This document shows positions 30,676 through 40,357 of a stretch of DNA of 64,000 bases, piece after piece. A program made the translations under genes and the position numbers. The stretch spans positions 17,737 to 81,736 of the forward strand of contig JAQWIL010000009.1 in NCBI GenBank assembly GCA_029248885.1. The letters run 5' to 3'. The notes beneath the pieces are model-generated. The model was given only the letters and a program-made list of their open reading frames with translations, made no database searches and had not been told where the DNA came from. The stretch comes from Flavobacteriaceae bacterium. Its GTDB lineage: Bacteria; Bacteroidota; Bacteroidia; Flavobacteriales; Flavobacteriaceae. Position 1 is the stretch's first letter; each line of letters starts with the position of its first letter.

Positions 30676-31836
30676 CTATGCATTTAGATCAGCAAGATCA
30701 ACAATTCCGGGAATATCATCATCGTTGATTTCTTTGTGCGTATCTGCAAATTTCAAAAATTGTTCGTAAACTTTATCCAGTTGGAGTTTTGTGAGTTCGA
30801 TTCCTATATTTTTGGCTCGATATGCAAGTGCTGCGCGGCCACTGCGAGCGGTCAAGACAATTGCAGAGGTTTTAACACCGACATCATGTGGGTCTATGAT
30901 TTCGTAGGTCTCTCTATTTTTTATAACACCATCCTGATGAATTCCAGAGCTGTGTGCAAATGCATTTGCCCCAACGATTGCCTTATTGGCTTGTACACTC
31001 ATCCCCATTGCTTCAGAAACCATTTGAGAAGTATCATACAAAAGTTTGGTATTGATATTTGTGTCTAGCTGAAGATGAGGATGCTGACGTATAATCATCA
31101 CAACCTCTTCTAGTGAGGTGTTTCCAGCACGTTCTCCAATTCCATTGATTGTACATTCAATTTGACGTGCTCCGTTGACAGCACCTGCAATTGAATTTGC
31201 GGTAGCCAAACCCAAATCATTGTGGCAATGGCATGAAATAATTGCTTTTTCAATCCCTTTTACATTCTCGACTAAGTACTTGATTTTGGCGCCATAGTCT
31301 TCTGGCAAACAGTAGCCAGTTGTATCTGGAATGTTCAGAACGGTTGCCCCAGCTTTGATGACCTCTTCACAAACTTTCGCCAGAAAATCATTATCAGTTC
31401 TTCCCGCATCTTCCGCATAGAACTCAATATCTTCAACATATTGTTTAGCATGTTTGACAGCTCCAACCGCACGCTCAATGATTTGTTCTCGACTGGAGTT
31501 AAACTTATGCTTGATATGGGAGTCTGAGGTCCCAATACCGGTATGGATTCGAGGTCTTTTCGCATGTTTAAGGGCTTGAGCAGCAACATCGATGTCTTTT
31601 TGCACTGCTCGAGTCAAGCCACAAACCGATGCATTGGAAACGAGCTTTGATATTTCTTCTACAGAATGAAAATCACCTGGACTAGAAATGGGAAAACCAG
31701 CTTCGATGACATCGACACCAAGCTCGTCAAGACGACTTGCAATATGAAGCTTTTGGGAGGTATTTAGCTTACAACCTGGTACCTGCTCACCATCACGTAG
31801 GGTTGTGTCAAAAATGTGGACTTTGTCTTTCGCCAT
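30676..31836 (-). CDS. leuA: 2-isopropylmalate synthase, short form without C-terminal regulatory domain
   Basis: Condenses acetyl-CoA with 2-oxoisovalerate, the first step of leucine synthesis. The TIM barrel is complete ([13 protein letters not shown] near the start, [21 protein letters not shown] with metal-binding histidines, [14 protein letters not shown]). At 386 residues it ends after the linker helices and lacks the roughly 120-residue leucine-binding domain of E. coli-type LeuA (about 520 residues). Either feedback control is absent or it works differently. Homocitrate or citramalate synthase would be alternatives, but linkage to leuCDB favours LeuA. Confidence 0.93.
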   Translation of the reverse strand: MAKDKVHIFDTTLRDGEQVPGCKLNTSQKLHIASRLDELGVDVIEAGFPISSPGDFHSVEEISKLVSNASVCGLTRAVQKDIDVAAQALKHAKRPRIHTGIGTSDSHIKHKFNSSREQIIERAVGAVKHAKQYVEDIEFYAEDAGRTDNDFLAKVCEEVIKAGATVLNIPDTTGYCLPEDYGAKIKYLVENVKGIEKAIISCHCHNDLGLATANSIAGAVNGARQIECTINGIGERAGNTSLEEVVMIIRQHPHLQLDTNINTKLLYDTSQMVSEAMGMSVQANKAIVGANAFAHSSGIHQDGVIKNRETYEIIDPHDVGVKTSAIVLTARSGRAALAYRAKNIGIELTKLQLDKVYEQFLKFADTHKEINDDDIPGIVDLADLNA

Positions 31837-31844
31837 AGGCTTTA

Positions 31845-31857
31845 CCTAACGTTTAGG
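31845..31857 (-). promoter_or_regulatory. Small inverted repeat in the leuA leader
   Basis: CCTAA-CGT-TTAGG, a 5-bp dyad located between the putative -7 box and the leuA start codon, where an operator would block transcription. No regulator is known for it. Confidence 0.3.
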
Positions 31858-31862
31858 ATAGA

Positions 31863-31870
31863 CAAATTTA
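31863..31870 (-). promoter_or_regulatory. Putative -7 box of the leuACDB promoter
   Basis: On the minus strand this reads TAAATTTG, a perfect TAnnTTTG, 27 nt upstream of the leuA ATG. A TTTG at 31887-31890 (minus strand) is the nearest -33 candidate with a 16 nt spacer, shorter than usual. Confidence 0.5.
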
Positions 31871-31954
31871 ATTTAAAAATATGGCCCAAAAAAATGTATA
31901 TTTATGAATTCCACAATTTTAATTTATTTTCGATTGACGCCATGAATTTTTTCT

Positions 31955-33499
31955 ATGCCAAAGACCCAAAAAGAATCCCTGTTTCGGTTGGTTAAATCCC
32001 TATCCAAGTCAGAAAAAAGACAGTTTAAACTTTATGTAAATCGATTGGAGTCTAATGTCGATACGAAGTTTATTGCTCTTTTCGATTTGTTGGACAAAAT
32101 GACGGTTTACGATGAGCAAAAAATAACGAATTCAAAAATCGTTAAACGAGAACAGCTGTCAAATGTAAAAAGTCATTTATACAAGCAAATTTTGATTAGC
32201 TTACGTTTGTCGATATCTTCAACAAATAAAAGATTACAACTTCGAGAACAATTGGATTATGTGTACATCCTTTATAACAAGGGATTGTATGAGCAGAGTT
32301 TGCAAATGCTCCAGCGTGTAAAAGCACAAGCCATTAAGCTTGACGAAAGGACTACCGAGTTTCAAGCCATTGAATTTGAAAAAGCTGTGCAAACACAGTA
32401 CTTGTCCAAAACGAATCTTGATTATGTCAGTGAGATTGCAACCAAATCAACGCAAATTGCTTCACACAATGAAACAACTGCAAAGCTATCAAGCTTAGCT
32501 CTTTTACTATATGCGAAAAATGTGCATTATGGCTATGTAAAAAATGATAAGGAATACAAGGAAGTTACAACATTTTTTGAATCACACATCGAAGAAATTA
32601 ACCTTGATACTGCGGGATTTTCGGAGTCTTTCTGGTATTATAAATCCCATTTATTGTACAGTATATTGGTTCAAGATTTATTATCTGCCTATAAATATGC
32701 CAATAAATGGGTTGAACTCTTTTTCGTATCACCCGATATGATCGAGTTACACCCAGTGTTTTTTATTCGAGGTCATCAACACTTATTTGAAATTTTGTAT
32801 TTGTTGAAATATAAGTCCAAATTCAAAATGGCACTGGAGCGATTTGAGGCAACCTTAGCTCAGCCGAGCTTTCCTAAAAATCACAATATCTCTCCGTATA
32901 TTTTTATGTGTCGATACAACAACAAAATTAACTTTCACTTTTTAGAAGGGAGTTTTGACGAGGCCATTCCTTTGATTCCAGATGTGTTAAACGGAGTCAT
33001 ACAACATGCTGACCAGCTCGATCAGCACCACATTATGGTTTTGTACTACAAAATCGCCTGTATTTATTTTGGCGCAGGAAATCTTCAAAAATGCATCGAG
33101 TATTTGCAGTTTATCATTAGCGATAAATCGCTACGTGTTCATCAAGATTTGATGTGTTTTTCAAGAGTTTTAAATGTTGTCGCACATTATGATGCGGGAC
33201 TTGACTATGAGCTTGAGACGCAAGTCAAGCAAACCTATAAGTTTTTGCTCAAAATGGATGAGCTCCAAGCGGTTCAGAAAGAAATGATACGATTTATGAG
33301 AAGTCTAACCGATATTTATCCAAATGAACTCAAGCAAGCTTTTCGCCAACTACACGCCTCATTAAAACGTTTTGAAAATGACCCATATGAAAAACGATCT
33401 TTTCTGTATCTCGATATTTTGTCTTGGCTAGAAAGTAAGATTGAAAATCGATCGATAGGGGAGGTCATACGCGAAAAGGCATCTTCGCTAATCCGTTAA
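31955..33499 (+). CDS. Conserved hypothetical helical-repeat protein
   Basis: A soluble 514-residue protein, almost entirely amphipathic helix, with TPR-like spacing but no clear TPR consensus. No signal peptide or membrane segment. The basic N-terminus (LFRLVKSLSKSEKRQFKLYV) is the most distinctive part; similar proteins occur across Bacteroidota without known function, to my recollection. Divergent from leuA. Its 3' end overlaps the convergent pseudouridine synthase gene by 12 nt. Confidence 0.75.
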   Translation: MPKTQKESLFRLVKSLSKSEKRQFKLYVNRLESNVDTKFIALFDLLDKMTVYDEQKITNSKIVKREQLSNVKSHLYKQILISLRLSISSTNKRLQLREQLDYVYILYNKGLYEQSLQMLQRVKAQAIKLDERTTEFQAIEFEKAVQTQYLSKTNLDYVSEIATKSTQIASHNETTAKLSSLALLLYAKNVHYGYVKNDKEYKEVTTFFESHIEEINLDTAGFSESFWYYKSHLLYSILVQDLLSAYKYANKWVELFFVSPDMIELHPVFFIRGHQHLFEILYLLKYKSKFKMALERFEATLAQPSFPKNHNISPYIFMCRYNNKINFHFLEGSFDEAIPLIPDVLNGVIQHADQLDQHHIMVLYYKIACIYFGAGNLQKCIEYLQFIISDKSLRVHQDLMCFSRVLNVVAHYDAGLDYELETQVKQTYKFLLKMDELQAVQKEMIRFMRSLTDIYPNELKQAFRQLHASLKRFENDPYEKRSFLYLDILSWLESKIENRSIGEVIREKASSLIR

Positions 33500-34162
33500 C
33501 ACCTTCCATAGCACATCATCGGGATAGGGAGCGATAAATTTCATTTCTTCTTTCTTTGTTGGGTGAACAAATGTGATGGATCGGGCATGAAGATGAATAC
33601 TTCCATTAGGATTTGGTCGTTTTGCCCCATATTTCAAGTCTCCCTTGATATGGAGTCCCTCCGCTGCCAATTGTGCACGAATTTGATGGTGTCGTCCTGT
33701 TTCCAGTTCAATCTCTATGACATGATATGATTTTAATTGCTTTACATAGCGATACTGGAGGATCGCATGTTTTGTATTTGGGGTATTTTTGGGATAATGA
33801 AAAGATTTGTTCTGAGAAGTGTTTTTTTTCAAATAATGCTCAAGTCTTGCACTTGACTCTGGGGTTCCAGAAACAACAGCTTGATATACTTTTTTTGGTA
33901 TTCGATCTTTAAATTGCTGATTGAGTCGTGTCAGCGCCTTTGAAGTTCGCGCAAGCACAATAACTCCTGTCGTTGGGCGATCGAGTCGATGAACCAAACC
34001 CAAAAATACATCCCCTGGCTTTTGATACTTGTCCTTGATGTATCGCTTTGCAATATCGACCAATGATTCATCGCCTGTTTGGTCGCCCTGCGCAAGCAGT
34101 CCAGCAGCTTTGTTGACAACCAAGATATGATTGTCCTCGTAAATTACAGATAAGTTAGACAA
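33488..34162 (-). CDS. RluA-family RNA pseudouridine synthase, TTG start
   Basis: Isomerises uridine to pseudouridine in RNA. The 224-residue protein has the catalytic aspartate motif LVHRLDRPTTGVIVLAR (HRLDxxTSG class) and later GRHHQIRAQLA, the second RluA-family motif. It lacks the N-terminal S4 domain of RluC/RluD, so the target site cannot be named. The frame is closed by the panB stop codon directly before it; the only possible start ahead of VIYEDNHILVVNK is the TTG at 34162, immediately after that stop. Confidence 0.92.
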   Translation of the reverse strand: MSNLSVIYEDNHILVVNKAAGLLAQGDQTGDESLVDIAKRYIKDKYQKPGDVFLGLVHRLDRPTTGVIVLARTSKALTRLNQQFKDRIPKKVYQAVVSGTPESSARLEHYLKKNTSQNKSFHYPKNTPNTKHAILQYRYVKQLKSYHVIEIELETGRHHQIRAQLAAEGLHIKGDLKYGAKRPNPNGSIHLHARSITFVHPTKKEEMKFIAPYPDDVLWKVLTD

Positions 34163-34981
34163 CTAATATTGTTCGTTTTGATTTGGAAAGTCAACAGATT
34201 TGACATCAGAAACATAGTTTTCGATGGCTTTTTTCATGTCCTCAAAAAGATTCATATACCTTCTTAAAAAACGAGGATTAAACGCATTGGTCAAACCAAT
34301 TAGATCATGAACGACGAGCACCTGCCCATCAACATCAGAACCAGCTCCAATTCCGATAATCGGAATATGAACAGATTCAGCAACTTGCTTTGCCAACGAG
34401 GAAGGGATTTTTTCCAAAACAATTGCAAAACAGCCAAGTTCTTCCAACTTTTTTGCATCCGAAATAAGTTTTTGAGCTTCTTCCTTCTCCTTAGCTCTTA
34501 CGGAGTAAGTCCCAAATTTATAGATCGATTGCGGGGTCAGACCCAAATGACCCATGACTGGGATTCCAGCATTGAGAATGTTGGTAACCGATTGTTCAAT
34601 TTCTTCGCCACCTTCTAGCTTGACAGCATGGGCACCTGACTCTTTCATGATTCGAATTGATGACCGAAGTGCCTCTTGCGCGTCGGATTGATAGCTACCA
34701 AAAGGCAAGTCCACAACGACAAGAGCGCGTTTACTCGCCTTCACCACTCCTGACGCATGATAAATCATTTGATCTAACGTAATAGGTACAGTTGTTTCAT
34801 GACCTGACATGACATTGGAAGCAGAATCTCCAACTAGGATGACATCAACGTTTGCAGCATCGACGACACTGGCCATTGAATAATCATATGCGGTTAGCAT
34901 AGAAATCTTCTCATTTGACGCTTTCATCTCAATGAGACTGTTCGTCGTAACTCGTTTATATTCTTTGTTGCTCTTGGACAT
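34163..34981 (-). CDS. panB: 3-methyl-2-oxobutanoate hydroxymethyltransferase
   Basis: First step of pantothenate synthesis: transfers a hydroxymethyl group from methylene-THF to 2-oxoisovalerate. The 272-residue TIM barrel has [10 protein letters not shown], the metal-binding [30 protein letters not shown] and [15 protein letters not shown], all family motifs. The downstream pseudouridine synthase begins with no gap. CoA genes coaBC and coaE lie elsewhere in the window. Confidence 0.97.
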   Translation of the reverse strand: MSKSNKEYKRVTTNSLIEMKASNEKISMLTAYDYSMASVVDAANVDVILVGDSASNVMSGHETTVPITLDQMIYHASGVVKASKRALVVVDLPFGSYQSDAQEALRSSIRIMKESGAHAVKLEGGEEIEQSVTNILNAGIPVMGHLGLTPQSIYKFGTYSVRAKEKEEAQKLISDAKKLEELGCFAIVLEKIPSSLAKQVAESVHIPIIGIGAGSDVDGQVLVVHDLIGLTNAFNPRFLRRYMNLFEDMKKAIENYVSDVKSVDFPNQNEQY

Positions 34982-34995
34982 GGCACTTGTTTGTC

Positions 34996-35003
34996 CAAAA
35001 ATA
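34996..35003 (-). promoter_or_regulatory. Putative -7 box of the panB promoter
   Basis: Minus-strand TATTTTTG (TAnnTTTG), 15 nt upstream of the panB ATG. I see no convincing -33 box at the expected distance. Confidence 0.45.
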
Positions 35004-35031
35004 CACTATAAACCTGAAACCTTAACGATGA

Positions 35032-35046
35032 CTGACACCCTGTCAG
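35032..35046 (+). promoter_or_regulatory. Perfect inverted repeat (possible heat-shock operator) upstream of dnaK
   Basis: CTGACA-CCC-TGTCAG, two perfect 6-bp arms with a 3-nt spacer, 51 nt upstream of the dnaK ATG. This is not CIRCE, whose arms are 9 bp with a 9-nt spacer. The placement suggests a binding site for an activator or repressor of dnaK. Confidence 0.55.
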
Positions 35047-35057
35047 TATATCCCTCG

Positions 35058-35073
35058 TGGCATAGTCATTGAA
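35058..35073 (+). promoter_or_regulatory. Sigma-54-like promoter element upstream of dnaK
   Basis: TGGCAT-AGTCA-TTGAA has the -24/-12 spacing of sigma-54 promoters (TGGCAC-N5-TTGCA) but with A instead of C in the -12 GC. No good TAnnTTTG box exists in the dnaK leader, which makes an alternative promoter type plausible. Weak evidence. Confidence 0.35.
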
Positions 35074-35096
35074 TATTGTTCAAAAAAATATAGATC

Positions 35097-37001
35097 ATGA
35101 GTAAAATAATCGGTATTGATTTAGGAACAACAAATTCTTGTGTTTCCGTGATGGAAGGGAACGAGCCTGTTGTTATTCCCAACGCAGAAGGCAAGCGAAC
35201 AACTCCTTCTGTCATTGCATTCGTTGAAGGTGGCGAAATCAAGGTCGGAGATCCAGCAAAACGCCAAGCTGTGACAAACCCAACCAAAACGATTTCTTCT
35301 GTTAAGCGATTTATGGGAAACAAATTTTCTGAATCAACAAAAGAAATTAAGCGAGTCCCTTACGCTGTTGTAAAGGGCGATAACGACACGCCGCGTGTTG
35401 ATATTGATGGTCGTTTGTATACCCCGCAAGAGCTATCTGCGATGATCTTGCAAAAAATGAAAAAAACTGCAGAGGACTATCTCGGTCAGACAGTGACAGA
35501 TGCTGTGATCACTGTTCCTGCCTATTTTAACGATGCGCAACGTCAAGCTACGAAAGAAGCAGGAGAAATTTCTGGCTTAAAAGTTCACAGAATCATCAAT
35601 GAACCAACAGCGGCAGCATTGGCTTATGGTCTTGACAAAAGCGGAAGTGACAGAAAAATTGCTGTTTATGATCTTGGTGGTGGAACCTTCGATATTTCAG
35701 TACTTGAGCTCGGAGATGGTGTTTTTGAAGTATTATCAACCAATGGAGATACTCACCTTGGTGGAGATGACTTTGATGAGGTGATTATCGATTGGCTTGC
35801 TGGGGAGTTTAAATCTGCCGAGGATGTTGATCTTCGAGAAGATCCAATGGCCCTTCAACGATTGAAGGAAGCTGCTGAGAAAGCGAAAATTGAATTGTCA
35901 TCTTCAACGCAAACCGAAATCAACTTGCCTTATGTGACGGCAACTGCATCTGGGCCAAAACACCTTGTTCAAACTCTGACAAGAGCCAAATTTGAGCAGT
36001 TGTCGGCTGAATTGGTTAAACGCTCTATGACTCCTGTTAAGAACGCACTTTCAGATGCAGGACTATCAACTGATGAAATCGATGAAGTTATTTTGGTAGG
36101 TGGTTCAACTCGAATCCCTGTGATTCAAGAAGAAGTTAAAAAATTCTTTGGTAAAAAACCATCTAAAGGAGTAAATCCCGACGAAGTTGTTGCCGTTGGC
36201 GCTGCGATTCAGGGAGGTGTACTTACTGGGGATGTCAAAGATGTATTGCTGCTCGACGTAACTCCCCTTTCATTGGGAATCGAAACTATGGGTGGGGTTC
36301 TGACCAAGTTGATCGATGCAAACACGACGATTCCAACCAAAAAATCACAAGTATTTTCAACCGCAGCTGACAATCAGCCCTCAGTAGAGGTTCATGTTTT
36401 ACAGGGTGAACGTCCCATGGCTGCTGATAACAAAACTATTGGTAGGTTCCACTTGGATGGAATCCCACCTGCTCCGAGAGGGACGCCTCAAATCGAGGTA
36501 ACCTTCGATATTGACGCCAATGGCTTGATTCAGGTCACTGCACTTGATAAAGCCTCAAACAAGTCACAAGACATTCGCATTGAAGCTTCTTCTGGATTAA
36601 CTGAAGAAGAAATTGAAAAGATGAAGAAGGAGGCCGAAGCAAATGCAGAAGCCGATAAAAAAGCGAAAGAGCAAGTGGATACGTTGAACAATGCTGATGC
36701 GATGATATTTCAAACCGAAAAACAGTTGAATGAATTTGGAGATAAGTTGTCAGACGACAAGAAAAAACCGATTCAGGACGCTTTAGAAGATTTGAAAAAA
36801 GCGTACGAAGCCAAAGATGTAGAAGCGATTACACCTGCGCTAGACAGCATCAATGAGGCATGGAAAAATGCTTCTGAAGAGATGTATAAAGCACAAGCCG
36901 ATCAGGGCGGTGCTGCAGAGCCACAAGCAGATGCAGGTGCACAATCTGGTGAGACCAACGATGAAGACGTTGAAGATGTTGACTTCGAAGAAGTCAAGTA
37001 A
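35097..37001 (+). CDS. dnaK: Molecular chaperone DnaK (Hsp70)
   Basis: A 634-residue ATP-dependent chaperone. The nucleotide-binding domain starts with [15 protein letters not shown] and has [33 protein letters not shown] and the adenosine motif [14 protein letters not shown]. The linker [16 protein letters not shown] leads to the substrate-binding domain, and the C-terminus ends in the acidic EEVK-type tail ([12 protein letters not shown]). grpE and dnaJ are not adjacent. The leader holds a perfect inverted repeat, and a strong terminator follows. Confidence 0.99.
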   Translation: MSKIIGIDLGTTNSCVSVMEGNEPVVIPNAEGKRTTPSVIAFVEGGEIKVGDPAKRQAVTNPTKTISSVKRFMGNKFSESTKEIKRVPYAVVKGDNDTPRVDIDGRLYTPQELSAMILQKMKKTAEDYLGQTVTDAVITVPAYFNDAQRQATKEAGEISGLKVHRIINEPTAAALAYGLDKSGSDRKIAVYDLGGGTFDISVLELGDGVFEVLSTNGDTHLGGDDFDEVIIDWLAGEFKSAEDVDLREDPMALQRLKEAAEKAKIELSSSTQTEINLPYVTATASGPKHLVQTLTRAKFEQLSAELVKRSMTPVKNALSDAGLSTDEIDEVILVGGSTRIPVIQEEVKKFFGKKPSKGVNPDEVVAVGAAIQGGVLTGDVKDVLLLDVTPLSLGIETMGGVLTKLIDANTTIPTKKSQVFSTAADNQPSVEVHVLQGERPMAADNKTIGRFHLDGIPPAPRGTPQIEVTFDIDANGLIQVTALDKASNKSQDIRIEASSGLTEEEIEKMKKEAEANAEADKKAKEQVDTLNNADAMIFQTEKQLNEFGDKLSDDKKKPIQDALEDLKKAYEAKDVEAITPALDSINEAWKNASEEMYKAQADQGGAAEPQADAGAQSGETNDEDVEDVDFEEVK

Positions 37002-37028
37002 CCACTTCTTAACCTTATTCCTTTATCC

Positions 37029-37059
37029 AAAAACGCACTGCTTATCGCAGTGCGTTTTT
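37029..37059 (+). terminator. Rho-independent terminator after dnaK
   Basis: AAAAACGCACTGC, 5-nt loop, GCAGTGCGTTTTT: a perfect 13-bp inverted repeat with a GC-rich core of 8 bp and a U-run. It lies 18 nt before the menI ATG and separates dnaK from the menaquinone operon. Confidence 0.93.
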
Positions 37060-37076
37060 GTATTTTAGCAATCACG

Positions 37077-37496
37077 ATGGACAAATCAATTCTTCTCAAA
37101 AAAATCAATGACAGAAATCAAGGGACACTCATGCAGACCCTTGGGATTGAATTCACAGAAATTGGAGAAAACTATTTGACTGCTCGTATGCCTGTGAATC
37201 CAGCTGTACATCAGCCAGATGGTGTACTTCACGGTGGAGCGACTGCTGCTCTTGCCGAAACTGTGGGAAGCTCAGCTGCAGCGGTGTTTTGCCTTCCAAA
37301 AGATCATATGCTTCGCGGAATCGATTTGTCTGCTAAGCATGTAAGAGGTGTTCGATCGGGATTTGTACATGCCAAGGCAATGGCTAGACATAAAGGGAAA
37401 ACGATGCAAGTGTGGTCGATTGAAATTATAGACGATCAAAATCGTTTGGTATCCACATGCTCCTTGACGACACTTATCCTCCCGATCAAAAAGTAA
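37077..37496 (+). CDS. menI: Hotdog-fold thioesterase, probable 1,4-dihydroxy-2-naphthoyl-CoA hydrolase MenI
   Basis: A 139-residue PaaI/YdiI-type thioesterase. The active-site helix HQPDGVLHGGATAALAETVGS aligns with the E. coli MenI (YdiI) segment, with the catalytic glutamate at E61. Being first in an operon with menF, menD, menB, menA, menC and menE makes hydrolysis of DHNA-CoA, the MenB product, the most likely role. The ATG at 37077 is preferred over a GTG at 37050 that lies inside the terminator. The last 40 nt overlap the longest form of menF. Confidence 0.85.
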   Translation: MDKSILLKKINDRNQGTLMQTLGIEFTEIGENYLTARMPVNPAVHQPDGVLHGGATAALAETVGSSAAAVFCLPKDHMLRGIDLSAKHVRGVRSGFVHAKAMARHKGKTMQVWSIEIIDDQNRLVSTCSLTTLILPIKK

Positions 37497-38533
37497 CGGT
37501 TTTGACCTCGAAATCATTTTTTGAAGAAATCGATCAGCATTATCACAACAAATTGCCATTTGTTGTCTTTCGATACCCAAACCAAAGCAAGCTGACAGCT
37601 TTTCTCGATCTCGGGACTTCTAAAAAATCAAATGAAAAGTTTATTGTAAGCCATTTTGACTCTTCAATGTATTTTTCGATCCATTCCCACAAGATTCTTG
37701 ATCTTGACTACAATTCAGAAATTGCAACGTCTAAAGCGGAAGAAATAGAATGGCTCGATTTAGAAAATAAGCACAAAGAACACACCGACCTTATTCGCAA
37801 GGCCCTTTCCAGTATTCTAGAATCACCTCTCAAAAAAGTTGTGCTGGCGACTTCCCTTCAATACAATGGTGCAGTAAATTCGCCATTGTCTTATTTTAAA
37901 AGAATCCTAGCTCAGTACACAAACACCTTCAACTACCTATTGTTTCACCCCGATTGTGGGGTATGGATGGGAGCAACTCCTGAACGACTAATCACAATGA
38001 GCGGTCATCGTTTGCAAACGATGGCTTTGGCGGGTACGCGACCTTATGGCTCAAATGAATGGGGAAATAAGGAAAAGGAAGAGCAGGAGTTTGTTGTTCG
38101 AGAAATTGTAAACACGTTAAAGCAATACGCTCCAAGTGAACTCATAAAATATTCTAATGCTGAAACCGTCCGTGCTGGTCAATTGGAACACTTGCGGACA
38201 ACGATAAAGGCAGAGTTGTCAATTTTGCCGATTGATGCAGCTCAAGCACTTCATCCAACCCCGGCTGTTGGGGGAGTGCCAAAACAAATCGCACTTGATT
38301 TTATACGGAGTCAGGAGCAATTGGATCGTTCTTTATATTCGGGATTTTTGGGAGTTGTATCTCCACAACAAACAAGTCTTTACGTCAATCTTCGATGTAT
38401 GTCTATTCAAGATGATATGGCGACAGTTTATGTCGGGGGTGGAATTACTGAAAAAAGCGATCCACAAGACGAATGGCAAGAGGTGCTGCAAAAGGCAAAC
38501 ACAATGGGACGTATATTGGCTAGTGGACAATAA
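37457..38533 (+). CDS. menF: Isochorismate synthase MenF
   Basis: Converts chorismate to isochorismate, the entry into menaquinone synthesis. A chorismate-binding-family protein of up to 358 residues with VWMGATPERLI, MALAGTRPYG, the HLRTTIKAELS segment, HPTPAVGGVPK and YSGFLGVVSP, ending in YVGGGITEKSDPQDEWQE. The ATG at 37457 overlaps menI by 40 nt; a TTG at 37502, 6 nt after the menI stop, would give a 343-residue protein that starts closer to family N-termini. The true start is undecided. Confidence 0.93.
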   Translation: MLLDDTYPPDQKVTVLTSKSFFEEIDQHYHNKLPFVVFRYPNQSKLTAFLDLGTSKKSNEKFIVSHFDSSMYFSIHSHKILDLDYNSEIATSKAEEIEWLDLENKHKEHTDLIRKALSSILESPLKKVVLATSLQYNGAVNSPLSYFKRILAQYTNTFNYLLFHPDCGVWMGATPERLITMSGHRLQTMALAGTRPYGSNEWGNKEKEEQEFVVREIVNTLKQYAPSELIKYSNAETVRAGQLEHLRTTIKAELSILPIDAAQALHPTPAVGGVPKQIALDFIRSQEQLDRSLYSGFLGVVSPQQTSLYVNLRCMSIQDDMATVYVGGGITEKSDPQDEWQEVLQKANTMGRILASGQ

Positions 38534-38543
38534 GAGCATTTTG

Positions 38544-38551
38544 TACCTTTG
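38544..38551 (+). promoter_or_regulatory. Putative internal -7 box before menD
   Basis: TACCTTTG (TAnnTTTG), 9 nt before the menD ATG, in the 26-nt gap after menF. No well-spaced -33 box seen. It may provide secondary transcription within the men operon. Confidence 0.35.
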
Positions 38552-38559
38552 TCGTTGCT

Positions 38560-40332
38560 ATGAACCTCTCAACTATACCCGTTGTTCGTTTGGTAATTCA
38601 ACAACTTCTCAATTATGGGGTTCATCATATCGTTATTTCACCTGGTTCAAGAAATGCTCCGATTACGGCTGGGTTGACAACTCATGCGGCGTTTGCAACC
38701 TACAGTATTGTTGACGAGCGATCTGCAGGTTTTTTTGCAATCGGACTTTCTCAACAACTTCACGAACCCGTTGCTGTACTGTGTACTTCTGGATCTGCAA
38801 TTTTAAACATCTATCCTGCTGTTTCAGAAGCATATTACAGTCGATACCCACTTGTGGTATTAAGCGCCGATCGTCCATCCTATCAAATCGATATTGGAAA
38901 TGGTCAAACCATCAGGCAATCTGGTGTGTTTTCAAAACACCTGATTTCAGAAACTTCGCTTTTACAGGATATCACACATAATCGAGCTGCAATTATTAAG
39001 AGTAATACGCAGCAACTGATTGACGCTCAATCTACTCCGCAAGAGGTGGAGAGTCGACAAAAAACAATTGAAAAGAACAATACGAAAGACCTTCAAAAGG
39101 TACTCTCTGAAATGCTTTCTTATCAAGGGCCAGTGCATGTTAATGTTCCTTTGGAAGAACCCCTTTACGAGTTTCATGATCAAAACGACTTCCTAGCCCA
39201 GCAAGTGAAACAGCCAAAAAACCCTCAACCAAAAAATCTTAAATTCGTTCAATCAAAGTGGATTGAATCCAAACGTATCCTTGTTGTGGTGGGAACGCTT
39301 TCACCAGATGCTTTAAATGCAAAGAGCATTTCGGTTTTAGCGCATGACCCAAGAGTTGTCGTCCTACATGAGATTACCTCTAATCTTCATCACGACAACT
39401 TCATTGCCCATATTGATCGGGTGATTTTACCGATAGAGAAACAAGAAAATAGTCAAGAGATTTTTCAATCACTCGCTCCAGATCTTCTTATCACAATGGG
39501 GGGTATGGTGGTTTCGAAAAAGATAAAGTCGTTGTTGCGATCATACAAAGGAGTCTCACACGATCATGTCGGAACTGATCGACCGCTTGATACCTATTAT
39601 TTGGGAGTTCAACACCTTCAGGTTGATCCAAATTCTTTTTTTAGTGACCTAACCTCTTCATCTGATCCCAAAGCGAATTATCAAGATCAGTGGCTTCAAT
39701 TGTCTCGAAAACGAGAGATTGCACACAAAACATTTCTTGCAAATGCGCCATTTAGTGACCTATTGGTTTTTGATAAAATTATGGGAGCGATCCCAAAAAA
39801 TTATTTGCTACAGTGGGCAAACAGTTCTCCGATTCGATATGCGCAGTTATTTCCTATACCAACAGATTCCCAATCCTTTTGCAATCGAGGGACAAGTGGA
39901 ATTGAAGGAAGTATTTCGACAGCGGTCGGTGCAGCTGTAGGTAGTGACAGACCAACTTTGACAATCACAGGCGATTTGAGTTTCTTTTACGATGCAAATG
40001 CTCTTTGGAATCAATATATTCCAGCTAATTTCAGGTTGATTGTCGTCAATAATGGAGGAGGAGGTATTTTTAGGATATTACCAAATGCCAAAGAAACACC
40101 TGGCTTTGAAACTTATTTTGAAACCAAGCATAAACGTAATGCAAAGCACATGGCAAAACAGTATGGCTTGTCTTATCAAAGTGTGCGGACTAGCATTGGT
40201 CTGCGTTTAGCTTTGGGACGATTTTTCTCAAAATCTACACGTGGAAAAATATTGGAAATTAGTACACCTTCAACTACCAATGACCTTGTTTTAGAATCCT
40301 ATTTTAAGTTTTTAACTGAACATTCAGATTAA
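38560..40332 (+). CDS. menD: 2-succinyl-5-enolpyruvyl-6-hydroxy-3-cyclohexene-1-carboxylate synthase MenD
   Basis: ThDP-dependent addition of 2-oxoglutarate-derived succinic semialdehyde to isochorismate. The 590-residue protein has HIVISPGSRNAPI near the N-terminus, the ThDP-activating glutamate region DERSAGFFAIG, and the C-terminal ThDP/Mg motif GDLSFFYDANAL...NNGGGGIF. All three ThDP-fold domains are present. The product is normally processed by MenH, which is not encoded in this operon. Confidence 0.96.
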   Translation: MNLSTIPVVRLVIQQLLNYGVHHIVISPGSRNAPITAGLTTHAAFATYSIVDERSAGFFAIGLSQQLHEPVAVLCTSGSAILNIYPAVSEAYYSRYPLVVLSADRPSYQIDIGNGQTIRQSGVFSKHLISETSLLQDITHNRAAIIKSNTQQLIDAQSTPQEVESRQKTIEKNNTKDLQKVLSEMLSYQGPVHVNVPLEEPLYEFHDQNDFLAQQVKQPKNPQPKNLKFVQSKWIESKRILVVVGTLSPDALNAKSISVLAHDPRVVVLHEITSNLHHDNFIAHIDRVILPIEKQENSQEIFQSLAPDLLITMGGMVVSKKIKSLLRSYKGVSHDHVGTDRPLDTYYLGVQHLQVDPNSFFSDLTSSSDPKANYQDQWLQLSRKREIAHKTFLANAPFSDLLVFDKIMGAIPKNYLLQWANSSPIRYAQLFPIPTDSQSFCNRGTSGIEGSISTAVGAAVGSDRPTLTITGDLSFFYDANALWNQYIPANFRLIVVNNGGGGIFRILPNAKETPGFETYFETKHKRNAKHMAKQYGLSYQSVRTSIGLRLALGRFFSKSTRGKILEISTPSTTNDLVLESYFKFLTEHSD

Positions 40333-40336
40333 GTCT

Positions 40337-40344
40337 TAATTTTG
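40337..40344 (+). promoter_or_regulatory. Putative internal -7 box before menB
   Basis: TAATTTTG (TAnnTTTG), 14 nt before the menB ATG. A TTTA at 40311-40314 is the nearest -33 candidate with a 22-nt spacer. Confidence 0.35.
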
Positions 40345-40357
40345 TAAAAAATTGAAT

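Noticed and set aside
35032..35046. CIRCE element for HrcA
   Set aside because: CIRCE has 9-bp arms TTAGCACTC/GAGTGCTAA with a 9-nt spacer; this dyad has different arms and a 3-nt spacer.
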